A DNA stretch of 64,000 nt from Mycolicibacillus parakoreensis (GCF_022370835.2 NZ_CP092365.1:682001-746000), one strand, 5' to 3'. Shown: positions 25,087 through 33,859, counted from the stretch's first letter. Notes: generated by a model from the letters alone, not told the origin. A program made the numbers and translations.

Positions 25087-25449
25087 CAACACCCTGACGT
25101 GCGCGAACGTGTCGGACCACTCGATCATCATCGTCGGTCAAAACGGATCGCACCGACCATCACCCACGTCTGGCTGGACAAGGGCTACACCGGCGCCACG
25201 GTCGCCGAAGCCGCCGAGCGCGCCGGGGTCAGCGTCGATGTCGTGTCCGGGCCCAAACCCGTCTGCGGGTTCCGGGTCCAGCCGCGCCACTGGGTCGTTG
25301 AACGAACCAACGGGTGGATCAACCACTGCCGTCGCCTCGACCGCCACTACGAAATCACCCTCGTCGCCCACGAAGGCTTCCTGATCCTCAGCCAAATCGC
25401 CCTACTGCTGCGCCGACTCGACCGTCGCCAGTTGTTCGACACGCCTTAG
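25087..25449 (+). pseudogene. IS5-family transposase, C-terminal fragment
   Basis: The last ~120 residues of an IS5/IS427-type DDE transposase. It carries ITHVWLDKGYTGATVAEAAERAG around a DKGY-type acidic motif and then VVERTNGWINHCRRLDRHYE, which contains the catalytic Glu region. The frame extends upstream only through the TnpB fragment, so the N-terminal half with the first catalytic Asp is absent. The stop (TAG 25447-25449) lies at the edge of the inverted repeat. Confidence 0.85.
25430..25444 (-). repeat. Right terminal inverted repeat
   Basis: AGTTGTTCGACACGC on the plus strand is the exact reverse complement of 24696-24710. It is followed by C and then TTA (25446-25448), which is the putative target duplication and the mntH stop codon. 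Confidence 0.8.
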
Positions 25450-26675
25450 CCTCGCACGGTCAGGTAGATCAGCATGACGTTGAGCACGGTGACCACCGCG
25501 GTGACCAGCCAGCCCACCAGCGAGGTCCCCGGGTGGTTGACGTCGGCGCCCATCAGGGTCCGGTTACTGGTCAGCCGGATCACCGGGAGCAACGCGAACG
25601 GGATGCCGAACGAGAGCACGACCTGGCTCAGCACCAGGGCACGGCTGGGATCGACGCCGATCGCCAGAACGACCAGGGCGGGGATCAGCGTGACCAGTCG
25701 CCGGGTCAGCAGCGGCACCGAGATGTGCAACAGTCCGTGCATCACCATCGCCCCGGCGTAGGCGCCGACCGAGGTGGACGCCAGCCCGGAGGCGAGCAGT
25801 CCGACGGCGAAGAACAACGCGACGGTCGGACCGAGCGCGTCGCGCACGGCGGCGTGCGCGCCCGCGATCGACTCGGTGTCGGTGCGCCCCGCCAGGTTGG
25901 TCGCGGCCACGACCAGCATCGCGGCGTTGACCGCGCCGGCCACCAGCATCGCCAGCGTCACATCCCAGCGGGTGATCCGCAGCAGTCGGCGGCGTTGCGG
26001 CCCGGGCGCGGGCCGGCCGTGGCGATCGCGGCTGAGCCCGGAGTGCAGATACACCACGTGCGGCATGACGGTGGCGCCCAGGATCGCCGCGGCCAGCAGC
26101 ACGCTCTCGGCGCCGTCGAAGGCGGGCACCAGCCCGGCGACGAGGTCGGCGGGCGGTGGCGGCTCGACCACCAGGCTGGCGAGGAACCCGATAGCGATGA
26201 TCAACAACAGCGCGCCGATCACCAGCTCGAACGTTCGTTGGCCGCGGCGGTCCTGTACCGCCAGCAACAGCAGCGACACCGCGCCGGTGATGAGCCCCCC
26301 GACCAGCAGCGGCAGGCCGAACAACAACTGCAAGGCGATCGCGCCGCCGACCACCTCGGCCAAATCGGTGGCCATCGCCACCAACTCCGCCTGCAGCCAG
26401 TAGCCGATCCGGGTGGTGCGCGTGCTGTGGTCGGCGACCGCCTCGGGCAGGGTCCGGCCGGTGACCAGCCCGAGCTTGGCCGACAGGTACTGCACCAGCC
26501 CAGCCATCACGTTGGCCGCCACGATCACCCACAGCAGCAGGAAACCGAACTGCGCGCCGGCGCTGACGTTGGCCGCGACGTTGCCCGGGTCGACATAGGC
26601 GATCGCGGCGACGAACGCCGGTCCGAGCAGATACCACCCGGGTCGCGCCGGCGCAACGGTCCGCTGAGCCACCAC
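25446..26675 (-). CDS. mntH: NRAMP-family divalent metal transporter (Mn/Fe)
   Basis: A 409-residue, 11-helix proton-coupled importer of Mn(II) or Fe(II). The metal-binding DPGN of helix 1 is in AIAYVDPGNVAAN, and the helix 6 MPHVVYLHSG (MPH) follows. Length is typical (M. tuberculosis Rv0924c is similar). GTG 26675 or 26672 is favoured over the TTG at 26705. A DtxR-type box lies 36-54 nt upstream, so metal-dependent repression by MntR or IdeR is likely. The stop codon TAA coincides with the target duplication of the adjoining IS remnant, so the original C-terminus may have been longer or simply preserved. Confidence 0.94.
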   Translation of the reverse strand: MVAQRTVAPARPGWYLLGPAFVAAIAYVDPGNVAANVSAGAQFGFLLLWVIVAANVMAGLVQYLSAKLGLVTGRTLPEAVADHSTRTTRIGYWLQAELVAMATDLAEVVGGAIALQLLFGLPLLVGGLITGAVSLLLLAVQDRRGQRTFELVIGALLLIIAIGFLASLVVEPPPPADLVAGLVPAFDGAESVLLAAAILGATVMPHVVYLHSGLSRDRHGRPAPGPQRRRLLRITRWDVTLAMLVAGAVNAAMLVVAATNLAGRTDTESIAGAHAAVRDALGPTVALFFAVGLLASGLASTSVGAYAGAMVMHGLLHISVPLLTRRLVTLIPALVVLAIGVDPSRALVLSQVVLSFGIPFALLPVIRLTSNRTLMGADVNHPGTSLVGWLVTAVVTVLNVMLIYLTVRG

Positions 26676-26710
26676 ACCCCACTTTCTTTCTCGCCGCGCT
26701 AACAAAAAAG

Positions 26711-26729
26711 TTAGGGTAGGCGAAAGTCT
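26711..26729. promoter_or_regulatory. DtxR-type (IdeR/MntR) box-like element upstream of mntH
   Basis: TTAGGGTAGGCGAAAGTCT matches the IdeR iron-box consensus TTAGGTTAGGCTAACCTAA at 13 of 19 positions, with the left half nearly intact. A second palindrome, CTAAC-N6-GTTAG (26699-26714), overlaps it. On the mntH strand TACCCT within the box is a candidate minus-10. Which DtxR-family protein binds is not decided by sequence. Confidence 0.45.
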
Positions 26730-26766
26730 GTCGGCGCCGATGGGCGCCCCACCGGCGGGACGGTGG

Positions 26767-27558
26767 TCACAGGTCGGGGACCGGCAGCTCCATGTTGGGC
26801 GCGATCAGCCCGCCGTCGACCTCCAGCACGCTGCCGGTGAGGTAACCGCCGGCCGGCGAGGCCAGATACACCGCGGCGGCGGCGACATCGGCCGGGTCCC
26901 CGAGCCGCCGCAGCGGGGTGGCCTGCTCCAGGGAGTGACGCAAATCGTCGTTGGCGGCCACTGCGTCCAGCGAGGACGTGAGGATCGCCCCCGGGGCGAT
27001 CGCGTTGACACGGACGCGCGGGGACAGGTCGCGGGCGCACAACCGGGTGTAGTGGGCCAACGCCGCCTTGGCGGTGCCGTAGGCCGCGAAACCGCGGCCG
27101 GCCAGCCGGCCCACCGCGGAGGTGATGTTGATGACCGCCCCGCCCCGGCTGTGGGCCAGCATCAGCGGGACCGCCGCGGTGGTCAACGCGTGCGCGGTGA
27201 GCACGTTGAAGGAGAACGCGTCGGCCAGCGCGTCGGTGGACGTCGACAGCAGCGGTGCCGGCATGGCGCCGCCGACGTTGTTGACCACGATGTCGAGCCG
27301 GCCGAACGCCGCCACCGCCTGCTCGGCGAGCGCGGCGGTGTCGGCGGGGTGGGCGAGGTCGGCGGCGACGACGTGGGCGCGGCCGCCCACGCCGCGGATC
27401 TGTTCGGCGACCGTGCCGAGTTGGTCCGCGGTGCGCGCGGCGATCACCACGTCGGCACCGACCTCGGCGAAGGCCACCGCGATGGCCGCCCCCAGTCCGC
27501 GACCGGCGCCGGTGACCACCGCCGCCTGACCGTCCAGGCGGAAACTGTCCAGGATCAT
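26767..27558 (-). CDS. Short-chain dehydrogenase/reductase (Rv0927c-like)
   Basis: A 263-residue classical SDR with cofactor motif [11 protein letters not shown] near residue 16, AART for NADP preference, NNVGG, and the active-site pair ITSAVG...YGTAK. The C-terminal GG(Y/F)[11 protein letters not shown] is typical of FabG-like reductases. It matches the position of Rv0927c between mntH and the Ku/ligD block. The ATG is preceded by TAAGTT and a 6-nt spacer without a ribosome site, so the mRNA is probably leaderless. The substrate is unknown. Confidence 0.88.
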   Translation of the reverse strand: MILDSFRLDGQAAVVTGAGRGLGAAIAVAFAEVGADVVIAARTADQLGTVAEQIRGVGGRAHVVAADLAHPADTAALAEQAVAAFGRLDIVVNNVGGAMPAPLLSTSTDALADAFSFNVLTAHALTTAAVPLMLAHSRGGAVINITSAVGRLAGRGFAAYGTAKAALAHYTRLCARDLSPRVRVNAIAPGAILTSSLDAVAANDDLRHSLEQATPLRRLGDPADVAAAAVYLASPAGGYLTGSVLEVDGGLIAPNMELPVPDL

Positions 27559-27590
27559 CGGGCCAACTTAACAACCGTGCCGGCGCATCG

Positions 27591-28472
27591 TCAGGACTTG
27601 GCGCGCGACCTGGTACGCGACTTGGTGGCTGACTTGGTGGCTGACTTGGTGGCCTTGGGCTTCGTGGCGGCCTTGGACGCACCCGAGCGGGATTTCACGC
27701 TGGCCTCCAACTTGGCCAGCAGATCGGAGACGTCCTCGCTCTCATCGAGCTCGGTGGGCCCCTCGGCGGCGGTGAACGCTTCGCCGCCTTCCAGTTTCGC
27801 GGCGATCAATTCGCGTAACTGCTCCTGGTAGTCGTCGCGGAACCGGTCCGGGCGGAACTCGTCGGCCATCGACTCGACGACCTGGCCGGCCATCTTGAGC
27901 TCGGCCGGTTTGATCTCCACCTTGTTGTCGAGGACCGGAAAATCCGGGTCGCGGATCTCGTCGGGCCAGCGCAGGGTGTGCAACACCATCACCGTCCGTT
28001 TGGAGAAGTCTTTCACCCGCAGCGCCGCCAGCCGCGTCTTGTTGCGCAACGCGAAACGCACGATCGCCACCCGATCGCTGTCGGCGAGCGTTTCGGCCAG
28101 CAGCACATAGGATTTCGTCGACTTGGCGTCGGGCTCCAAGAAATAGCTGCGGTCGTAGAGCAGAGGGTCGAGGTCCTCGGCCGGCACGAACTCGGCGACG
28201 GCGATCTCCCGGTCGCGTTCCTCGGGCATCGTGGCCAGGTCGTCGTCGGTGATGACCACCATCTGCCCGTCGTCGGATTCGTAGGCGCGGGCGATGTCGC
28301 GATACTCGACGGCCTCGCCGCAGACCTCGCACACCCGCTGATAACGAATCCGGCCGTGGTCCTCGGCGTGCACCTGATGAAATGTGATGTCATGATCCTC
28401 GGTCGCCGCGTAGAGCTTGACCGGCACGTTGACCAACCCGAACGCGATCGATCCCTTCCAGATGGCGCGCAT
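27591..28472 (-). CDS. ku: Ku protein of bacterial non-homologous end joining
   Basis: A 293-residue bacterial Ku. The Ku core beta-barrel runs from MRAIWKGSIAFGLVNVPVKLYAATEDHDI to about residue 250, with the RYQRVCEVCGEAVEY segment (Cys pair) and the FVPAEDLDPLLYDRSYFLEPD region. The C-terminal ~45 residues are Lys/Arg-rich with KSATKSATKS repeats, matching the DNA-bridging tail of mycobacterial Ku. It forms a ring dimer on DNA ends and recruits LigD, encoded just beyond the next gene. The start codon follows CATACT plus 6 nt with no ribosome site, indicating a leaderless mRNA. Confidence 0.97.
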   Translation of the reverse strand: MRAIWKGSIAFGLVNVPVKLYAATEDHDITFHQVHAEDHGRIRYQRVCEVCGEAVEYRDIARAYESDDGQMVVITDDDLATMPEERDREIAVAEFVPAEDLDPLLYDRSYFLEPDAKSTKSYVLLAETLADSDRVAIVRFALRNKTRLAALRVKDFSKRTVMVLHTLRWPDEIRDPDFPVLDNKVEIKPAELKMAGQVVESMADEFRPDRFRDDYQEQLRELIAAKLEGGEAFTAAEGPTELDESEDVSDLLAKLEASVKSRSGASKAATKPKATKSATKSATKSRTRSRAKS

Positions 28473-28501
28473 ACGGCCAGTATGCCCGCGCCGGGCGCGG
28501 T

Positions 28502-29428
28502 CTACTCCGGTTCTCCCGCACCCGTCAGCGCGGCACGATCGGGCAGGTCGGCGCCGCGGCGCCCGACGGTCACCGCGGCGCAGCGCGCGCCGCTACGCAG
28601 CGCCGCGGTCAAGGTGGCGACGTCGATGCGCCGCAGCGCCGCCCGCCGGTCCCCGCCGAGCAGCCCGGCGGCGGCCACGGCGTCGAGGAGCCCGGCGGTG
28701 AACGCGTCGCCGGCGCCGACGGTGTCGACCACCGCGACCGGTGGGGCGCTCACCGCGCAGCGCCCCGCCGCACAGAGGCCGAACGCACCGCGCGCACCGT
28801 CGGTGACCACCACCGCCGCCGGCCCGCGCGCCAGCCAGGAGGCGGCCACCTCCTCGGGGCGGCGGTCCGGGGCGATCCAGCGCAGGTCCTCGGTGCTGAC
28901 CTTGACCAGGTCGGCGCGTTCCACCAGCCGGATGATGCGATCACGCGCCAACCCGGGGTCGACGATCAACTCCGTGCGCACATTCGGGTCGAAGCTCACC
29001 GTGGCCGACAGGTGGTAGGTGTCGACCAGCGCGGCCACCGCCAGACAGCCCGGGTCGAGCACCGCGGCGATCGAGCCGGTGTGCACCACCTGCGGTGGCG
29101 GCACCTCCGGGGTCCCGGTCAACTCCCAGCTCAGATCGAAGCGGTAGTCGACGGCGCCGTCGGCGCCGAGCACGGCGCGCGCCGTGGCGGTGCGCCCCGC
29201 CGAGTCGCTGCCCGCCACCAGCCGCACCCCCGACGAGCGGAGCCGCTCGGTGATGCGGTGGCCGGCCGCGTCGTCGCCGAGATGGGTCAGCAAATCCACG
29301 CTGTGACCCAACCGGCCCAACCCGACCGCGACGTTGAGCGGACTGCCGCCGACCGACTCGCCGACGACGCGACCGCCGCGGTAGACGACCTCGATCAGGG
29401 AGTCGCCGATCACCAGCGCCGCGGCCAT
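28502..29428 (-). CDS. PfkB-family sugar kinase (fructokinase-like)
   Basis: A 308-residue ribokinase/PfkB protein. The N-terminal signature GGSPLNVAVGLGRLG is at about 28-42. The C-terminal catalytic DTVGAGDAFTAG holds the general-base Asp and anion hole. The substrate could be fructose or another ketose; a 2-keto-3-deoxygluconate-like sugar cannot be excluded. ATG 29428 is chosen since it starts the conserved ALVIGDSLIEV strand and is preceded by TACTGT plus 7 nt, a leaderless signature. Longer frames upstream are shadows of ligD. It sits between ku and ligD, which is not its place in M. tuberculosis. Confidence 0.88.
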   Translation of the reverse strand: MAAALVIGDSLIEVVYRGGRVVGESVGGSPLNVAVGLGRLGHSVDLLTHLGDDAAGHRITERLRSSGVRLVAGSDSAGRTATARAVLGADGAVDYRFDLSWELTGTPEVPPPQVVHTGSIAAVLDPGCLAVAALVDTYHLSATVSFDPNVRTELIVDPGLARDRIIRLVERADLVKVSTEDLRWIAPDRRPEEVAASWLARGPAAVVVTDGARGAFGLCAAGRCAVSAPPVAVVDTVGAGDAFTAGLLDAVAAAGLLGGDRRAALRRIDVATLTAALRSGARCAAVTVGRRGADLPDRAALTGAGEPE

Positions 29429-29488
29429 GAACCCGACAGTACCGACGAGCAGCCACCGCGGGGGCCGCCCGCGACGTACGTTGGCAGC

Positions 29489-31744
29489 ATGAACCGTCCG
29501 CCGGTCACCCTGACCAACGCCGAGAAGGTGTTGTATCCGGCGACCGGGACCACCAAGGCCGACGTCTTCGCCTACTACACCGAGATCGCCCCGGTGCTGG
29601 TGCCGCACACCGCCGGTCGGCCCGCCACCCGCAAACGCTGGCCCGACGGGGTCTCGGGTTCCTCGTTCTTCGAAAAACACCTGGCCGACTCCGCCCCCGA
29701 CTGGCTGCACCGCGGTACTGTCGCCCACCGGTCGGGCACCACCACCTACCCGATCATCGACGGCGTGGACGCCCTGGCCTGGATCGCCCAACAGGCGGCG
29801 TTGGAGATCCATGTCCCGCAGTGGCGTTTCGTCGATGCGCGCCCCGGCCCGGCGACCCGGCTGGTGCTCGACCTCGACCCCGGTGACGGGGTGTCGTTGG
29901 CGCAGACCGCGCGGGTGGCGCGGGCCATCCGCGCGTTGCTGGCCGACATCGATCTGGCCGCGTACCCGGTGAGCAGCGGGAGCAAGGGATTGCACGTCTA
30001 CAGCCCGCTGGATCGGCCGGTCAGCTCCTCGGGGGCCTCGACGCTGGCCCGCCACATCGCCGAGCAGCTGCAGCGCGACCTGCCCGAACTGGTCACCGTG
30101 ACCATGGCGAAAGCCGCACGGGCCGGCAAGGTGTTCGTCGACTGGAGCCAGAACAACGCCGCCAAGACCACCATCGCCCCGTACTCGCTGCGCGGCCGCG
30201 AGCACCCCACCGTCGCCGCGCCGCGCAGCTGGGCCGAACTCGACGACACCGGCCTGGCCCAACTGCGCTACGACGAGGTGTGCCGCCGGGTCGCCCGCGA
30301 CGGCGACCTGTTGGCCGGGCTGGATCCCGCAGCGTCCCGCGGTGGTGCGCCCGCCGACCGGCTGGCCGCCTACCGGCGCAAACGCAACGCCGCCAAGACA
30401 TCCGAACCGATTCCGGCGGCCACCGGGGGCTCCGGCGAGGACAGTGTCTTCGTCGTCCAGGAGCATCACGCCCGCCGACTGCACTACGATCTGCGCCTCG
30501 AGCGCAACGGGGTGCTGATGAGCTGGGCGGTTCCGAAGAACCTGCCCCACGATCCCGGGGTCAACCACCTGGCGGTGCGCACCGAGGATCATCCGCTGGA
30601 ATACGCCGAGTTCGAGGGCACGATCCCCGCGGGGCAGTACGGAGCCGGCACCGTCACCCTCTTCGACTCCGGGCGTTACGACACCGAGAAGTTCGACGAC
30701 GACGAGATCATCGTGGTCCTGCACGGGGCCCGGCTCACCGGGCGCTACGCATTGATCCGCACCGACGGTGACCAGTGGTTGGCACACCGGATGAAAGATC
30801 AACGCCAGGTGGCGTTCACCGACCTCGAGCCGATGTTGGCCACCGCGGGGCAGGTCGACGGGCTGGGCGCGGACCGCTGGGCCTTCGACGGCAAGTGGGA
30901 CGGCTACCGGATGCTGGTCTACGCCGACGCCGACACACTGCGGCTGCGCTCGCGCAGCGGTCGTGACGTCACCGCCGAGTATCCCGGGCTGCACGGCCTG
31001 GCCGACGAGCTGGACGGCCACCGCGTCATCCTCGACGGTGAGGTGGTGGCCCCCGACCGGCACGGGGTGCCCAGCTTCGCCGGGTTGCAGAACCGCGCCG
31101 CCGGCCGGGACGTGGCGTTCTGGGCGTTCGACCTGCTGCACCTCGACGGGCGTTCGCTGCTGCGGGTCCGCTACCGGGACCGGCGCCGGCTGTTGGAGAC
31201 CCTGGCCGCGGGCACCGGGTTGACGGTGCCGGCGCTGCTGCCCGGCGACGGCGCCGAGGCGCTCGCGGCGGCCCGCGAACGCGGCTGGGAGGGGGTGGTG
31301 GCCAAACGGTGGTCGGGCGCCTACCACCCCGGGCGCCGCTCGCGGTCGTGGATCAAAGACAAGCTGTGGCGCACCCAGGAGATCGTGATCGGCGGGTGGC
31401 GCCGCGGTGAGCGCCCCGAGGGCATCGGCTCGCTGCTGATGGGTGTGCCCGAGGACGGCGGCGTGGGCGCCGGGGGGCTGGTCTTCGTCGGCAAGGTCGG
31501 CACCGGCTTCACCGAGCGGGCCCTGGAGCAGTTGGCGCAGGCGCTCGCGCCGCTGCGCACCGATCGCTCACCGTTCACCGAACGACTCCGTGCCCGCGAC
31601 CGCCGCGGGGTGACGTTCGTGCGCCCGGAGTTGGTCGGCGAGGTGCGCTTCGGGGAGCGCACCGCCGACGGGCGGCTGCGGCATCCGAGCTGGCGGGGCC
31701 TGCGGCCCGACAAGAGTCCCGACCAGGTGGTGACCGAGTGGTGA
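29489..31744 (+). CDS. ligD: Multifunctional NHEJ DNA ligase LigD (POL-PE-LIG)
   Basis: A 751-residue protein with the mycobacterial domain order. The polymerase/primase domain covers about residues 1-290 (metal motif VLDLDPGDG). The 3'-phosphoesterase domain starts at about 322 (VQEHHARRLHYDLRLERNG, with the His and Asp metal ligands). The ATP-dependent ligase domain starts at about 460, with the nucleotidyl-transfer lysine in FDGKWDGYRM. It seals and processes broken ends with Ku. M. tuberculosis LigD is 759 aa. ATG 29489 lies exactly 6 nt after TACGTT with no ribosome site, so it is probably leaderless. It is divergent from the PfkB gene by 60 bp. Confidence 0.97.
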   Translation: MNRPPVTLTNAEKVLYPATGTTKADVFAYYTEIAPVLVPHTAGRPATRKRWPDGVSGSSFFEKHLADSAPDWLHRGTVAHRSGTTTYPIIDGVDALAWIAQQAALEIHVPQWRFVDARPGPATRLVLDLDPGDGVSLAQTARVARAIRALLADIDLAAYPVSSGSKGLHVYSPLDRPVSSSGASTLARHIAEQLQRDLPELVTVTMAKAARAGKVFVDWSQNNAAKTTIAPYSLRGREHPTVAAPRSWAELDDTGLAQLRYDEVCRRVARDGDLLAGLDPAASRGGAPADRLAAYRRKRNAAKTSEPIPAATGGSGEDSVFVVQEHHARRLHYDLRLERNGVLMSWAVPKNLPHDPGVNHLAVRTEDHPLEYAEFEGTIPAGQYGAGTVTLFDSGRYDTEKFDDDEIIVVLHGARLTGRYALIRTDGDQWLAHRMKDQRQVAFTDLEPMLATAGQVDGLGADRWAFDGKWDGYRMLVYADADTLRLRSRSGRDVTAEYPGLHGLADELDGHRVILDGEVVAPDRHGVPSFAGLQNRAAGRDVAFWAFDLLHLDGRSLLRVRYRDRRRLLETLAAGTGLTVPALLPGDGAEALAAARERGWEGVVAKRWSGAYHPGRRSRSWIKDKLWRTQEIVIGGWRRGERPEGIGSLLMGVPEDGGVGAGGLVFVGKVGTGFTERALEQLAQALAPLRTDRSPFTERLRARDRRGVTFVRPELVGEVRFGERTADGRLRHPSWRGLRPDKSPDQVVTEW

Positions 31745-31763
31745 GACGACGCAGGGAGGCTCG

Positions 31764-33710
31764 ATGAAATGGGTGACTTACACCGAGGGTGATCAGGAAC
31801 GCACCGGTGTGCTGCACGACGGCGCGATTCACGCGGTCGCGCCCGGGCTGACGCTGCTGGATCTGCTGGGGCGCGGCGCCGAGGGGCTGCGGGCGGCCGG
31901 TACCGAGGCGCTGCGGTCCCCGGCGGCGGTGACACCGCTGGACCGTGCCGTGCTGCGGGCCCCGCTGCCGCGCCCGCCGTCGATTCGGGACACGTTGTGT
32001 TTTCTCGAGCACATGCGCAACTGCCGGGCCGCACTCGGCCGGGACCGGGAACTCGCCGACACCTGGTATCGGGTGCCGGCGTTCTACTTCGCCTGCCCCG
32101 CCACCGTGTTGGGGCCCTTCGACGACGCGCCGATGGCGCCGGGCAGTGCCTGGCAGGATTTCGAGCTGGAGATCGCCGCGGTGATCGGGATCACCGGCGC
32201 CGACCTCACCGTCGAGCAGGCCGAGCAGGCGATCATCGGGTACACCATCTTCAACGACTGGTCCGCCCGCGATCTACAGCAGTTGGACGGCCAACTCGGG
32301 ATCGGCCAGGGCAAGGGCAAAGACAGCGGGGTGACGCTGGGGCCGTATCTGGTCACCCCCGACGAGTTGAGCGATTACCGCCGTGACGGCGCGCTGGCGC
32401 TGGCGGTGAGCGCGTCGGTCAACGGCGTCGAGATCGGGTCGGGATCGACCGGATCGATGGATTGGACGTTCGCCGAGGTCATCTCCTACCTCTCCCGCGG
32501 CGTCACTCTGGTGCCCGGCGACGTGATCGGGTCCGGCACGGTGCCCACCTGCACCCTGGTGGAGCATCTGGACCCCGACGATCCCCGGGCCTTCCCGGGG
32601 TGGCTACGCGACGGCGACGTGGTGACGCTGCGGGTGCAGGGACTGGGGCAGACCCGCCAACGGGTGCGTGCCACCCCGCCGCCGCAGCGATTGGCGGTCC
32701 GGCCCCGCCCGGACGACGACCCGGTGCGGGCGGGCAACCCGGCGCCGGCGCAGGTGCCCTACCGGCGTGGCCTGCACCCGGTGGGCGAGCGGGTGTGGGC
32801 CTGGACCCTGCCCGACGGCGGCTTCGGGTGGAGCAACGCCGGGCTGATCGCCGGTGACGGGGCGGCCCTGCTGGTCGACACGCTGTTCGACCTGCCGCTC
32901 ACCCGCGAGATGTTGAGCGCCATGAGACCGATCACCGATGCCGCGCCGCTCACGCATGCGGTGCTGACCCACGCCGACGGCGACCACATCCACGGCACCC
33001 AGCTGCTCGACCCGGCCGTGCGTATCGTGGCCGCGGCGCCCACCGCCGCGGCGATCGAGGCCGGGCGCGACCCGGCGATGCTGGCGGCGACGCAGGTCGC
33101 CGATCTGGGGCCGATCGCCACCCGCTATGCACGAGACCGGTTCGGGCACTTCGATTTCAGCGGGATCGCCGTACGCAACGCCGACATCACCTTCGAGGAC
33201 CGGTTGACCGTCGAGATCGGCGGGCGCCCGGTCACGGTGCTCAACCTGGGTCCGGCGCACACCGACGCCGACTCGGTGGTCCACATCCCCGACGCGGGGG
33301 TGTTGTTCGCCGGGGACCTGCTGTTCGTCGGCTGCACACCGATCGTGTGGGCGGGGCCGATCGACAATTGGATCGCGGCGTGCGACACCATGATCGGGTT
33401 GGCGGCGCCGACGGTCGTGCCGGGTCACGGGCCGGTGTGCGGCCCGGAGGCGATTCGCGCCGTCCGCGATTACCTGACGTTCATCGTGGAGTGGGCCGAC
33501 GAAGGATATCGGCGCGGATGGTCATTCACCGAAACCGCCGGGCGCGTCGACCTCGGCGCGTTCGCCGACTGGCTCGACGCCGAACGGGTTGTGGTCAACA
33601 TCCACCGGCGCTACCGCGAACTCGATGACGCCACGCCGACGCTCGATCTGACCCAGGTGATGACGGCGCAGGCCGACTGGCTCGCGGTGCGCATCCGCGC
33701 CGGCCGCTGA
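31764..33710 (+). CDS. Fusion of FAH-family hydrolase and metallo-beta-lactamase-fold hydrolase
   Basis: A 648-residue two-domain protein with no internal stop. Residues 1 to ~300 are a fumarylacetoacetate hydrolase-family domain: the metal triad is visible in FELEIAAVIG, and IGYTIFNDWSARDLQ and GKGKDSGVTLGPYL follow. After a linker rich in Pro and Arg, residues ~335-648 form a metallo-beta-lactamase domain with THADGDHIHG (Asp replaces the second His of HxHxDH), GPAHTDADSV, GDLLFVG and PGHGPV. The same locus in M. tuberculosis holds Rv0939, also a ~644-residue bifunctional protein directly after ligD. It probably hydrolyses C-C bonds and ester or lactone bonds of a common substrate. It begins 19 nt after ligD. 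Confidence 0.85.
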   Translation: MKWVTYTEGDQERTGVLHDGAIHAVAPGLTLLDLLGRGAEGLRAAGTEALRSPAAVTPLDRAVLRAPLPRPPSIRDTLCFLEHMRNCRAALGRDRELADTWYRVPAFYFACPATVLGPFDDAPMAPGSAWQDFELEIAAVIGITGADLTVEQAEQAIIGYTIFNDWSARDLQQLDGQLGIGQGKGKDSGVTLGPYLVTPDELSDYRRDGALALAVSASVNGVEIGSGSTGSMDWTFAEVISYLSRGVTLVPGDVIGSGTVPTCTLVEHLDPDDPRAFPGWLRDGDVVTLRVQGLGQTRQRVRATPPPQRLAVRPRPDDDPVRAGNPAPAQVPYRRGLHPVGERVWAWTLPDGGFGWSNAGLIAGDGAALLVDTLFDLPLTREMLSAMRPITDAAPLTHAVLTHADGDHIHGTQLLDPAVRIVAAAPTAAAIEAGRDPAMLAATQVADLGPIATRYARDRFGHFDFSGIAVRNADITFEDRLTVEIGGRPVTVLNLGPAHTDADSVVHIPDAGVLFAGDLLFVGCTPIVWAGPIDNWIAACDTMIGLAAPTVVPGHGPVCGPEAIRAVRDYLTFIVEWADEGYRRGWSFTETAGRVDLGAFADWLDAERVVVNIHRRYRELDDATPTLDLTQVMTAQADWLAVRIRAGR

Positions 33711-33712
33711 GA

Positions 33713-33859
33713 TCAACAGCGGGTGGCGGCGCGGATGCGGCGCAGGTGCTCCTCGCTTTGACGGTGACCGGCCGCGGCGAGGCGCAGCTGGTGAACCGCG
33801 CGTTTGTAGTCGCGAAGATCGGTCTCGCGGCTCGCCCGTAGGCAAGTCCTGGTGTCCAT
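33713..33859 (-). CDS. Small basic protein, 48 aa
   Basis: ATG 33859 is preceded by GGAGGAGGTG, a near-ideal ribosome site. The 48-codon product is strongly basic and helical (MDTRTCLRASRETDLRDYKR..., with RQSEEHLRRIRAATRC at the end), with two Cys residues. It could bind nucleic acid or act as a small regulator, but no family is recognised. It converges with the FAH-MBL gene, and its upstream 280 bp has no other gene. Confidence 0.6.
   Translation of the reverse strand: MDTRTCLRASRETDLRDYKRAVHQLRLAAAGHRQSEEHLRRIRAATRC

Larger units (their letters stand above)
24694..25445. mobile_element. Composite IS remnant: IS5-family ends enclosing a TnpB fragment
   Basis: The segment is bounded by 15-bp inverted repeats (GCGTGTCGAACAACT) and flanked on both sides by TTA, as expected for the TNA target duplication of IS427/IS1031-type IS5 elements. 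Inside, the right half encodes the C-terminal part of an IS5-family transposase (plus strand). The left half encodes the C-terminus of a TnpB protein (minus strand). Total size (about 750 bp) is close to a normal IS427-group element, but the 5' half of its transposase is missing. The right-hand TTA is also the stop codon of mntH. The element is not expected to be autonomous. Confidence 0.75.

Noticed and set aside
28502..31327. A 941-codon minus-strand frame opposite ligD
   Set aside because: Only the last 308 codons (from ATG 29428) form a PfkB protein; the rest is an antisense shadow of ligD with no domain and a GC-driven composition.
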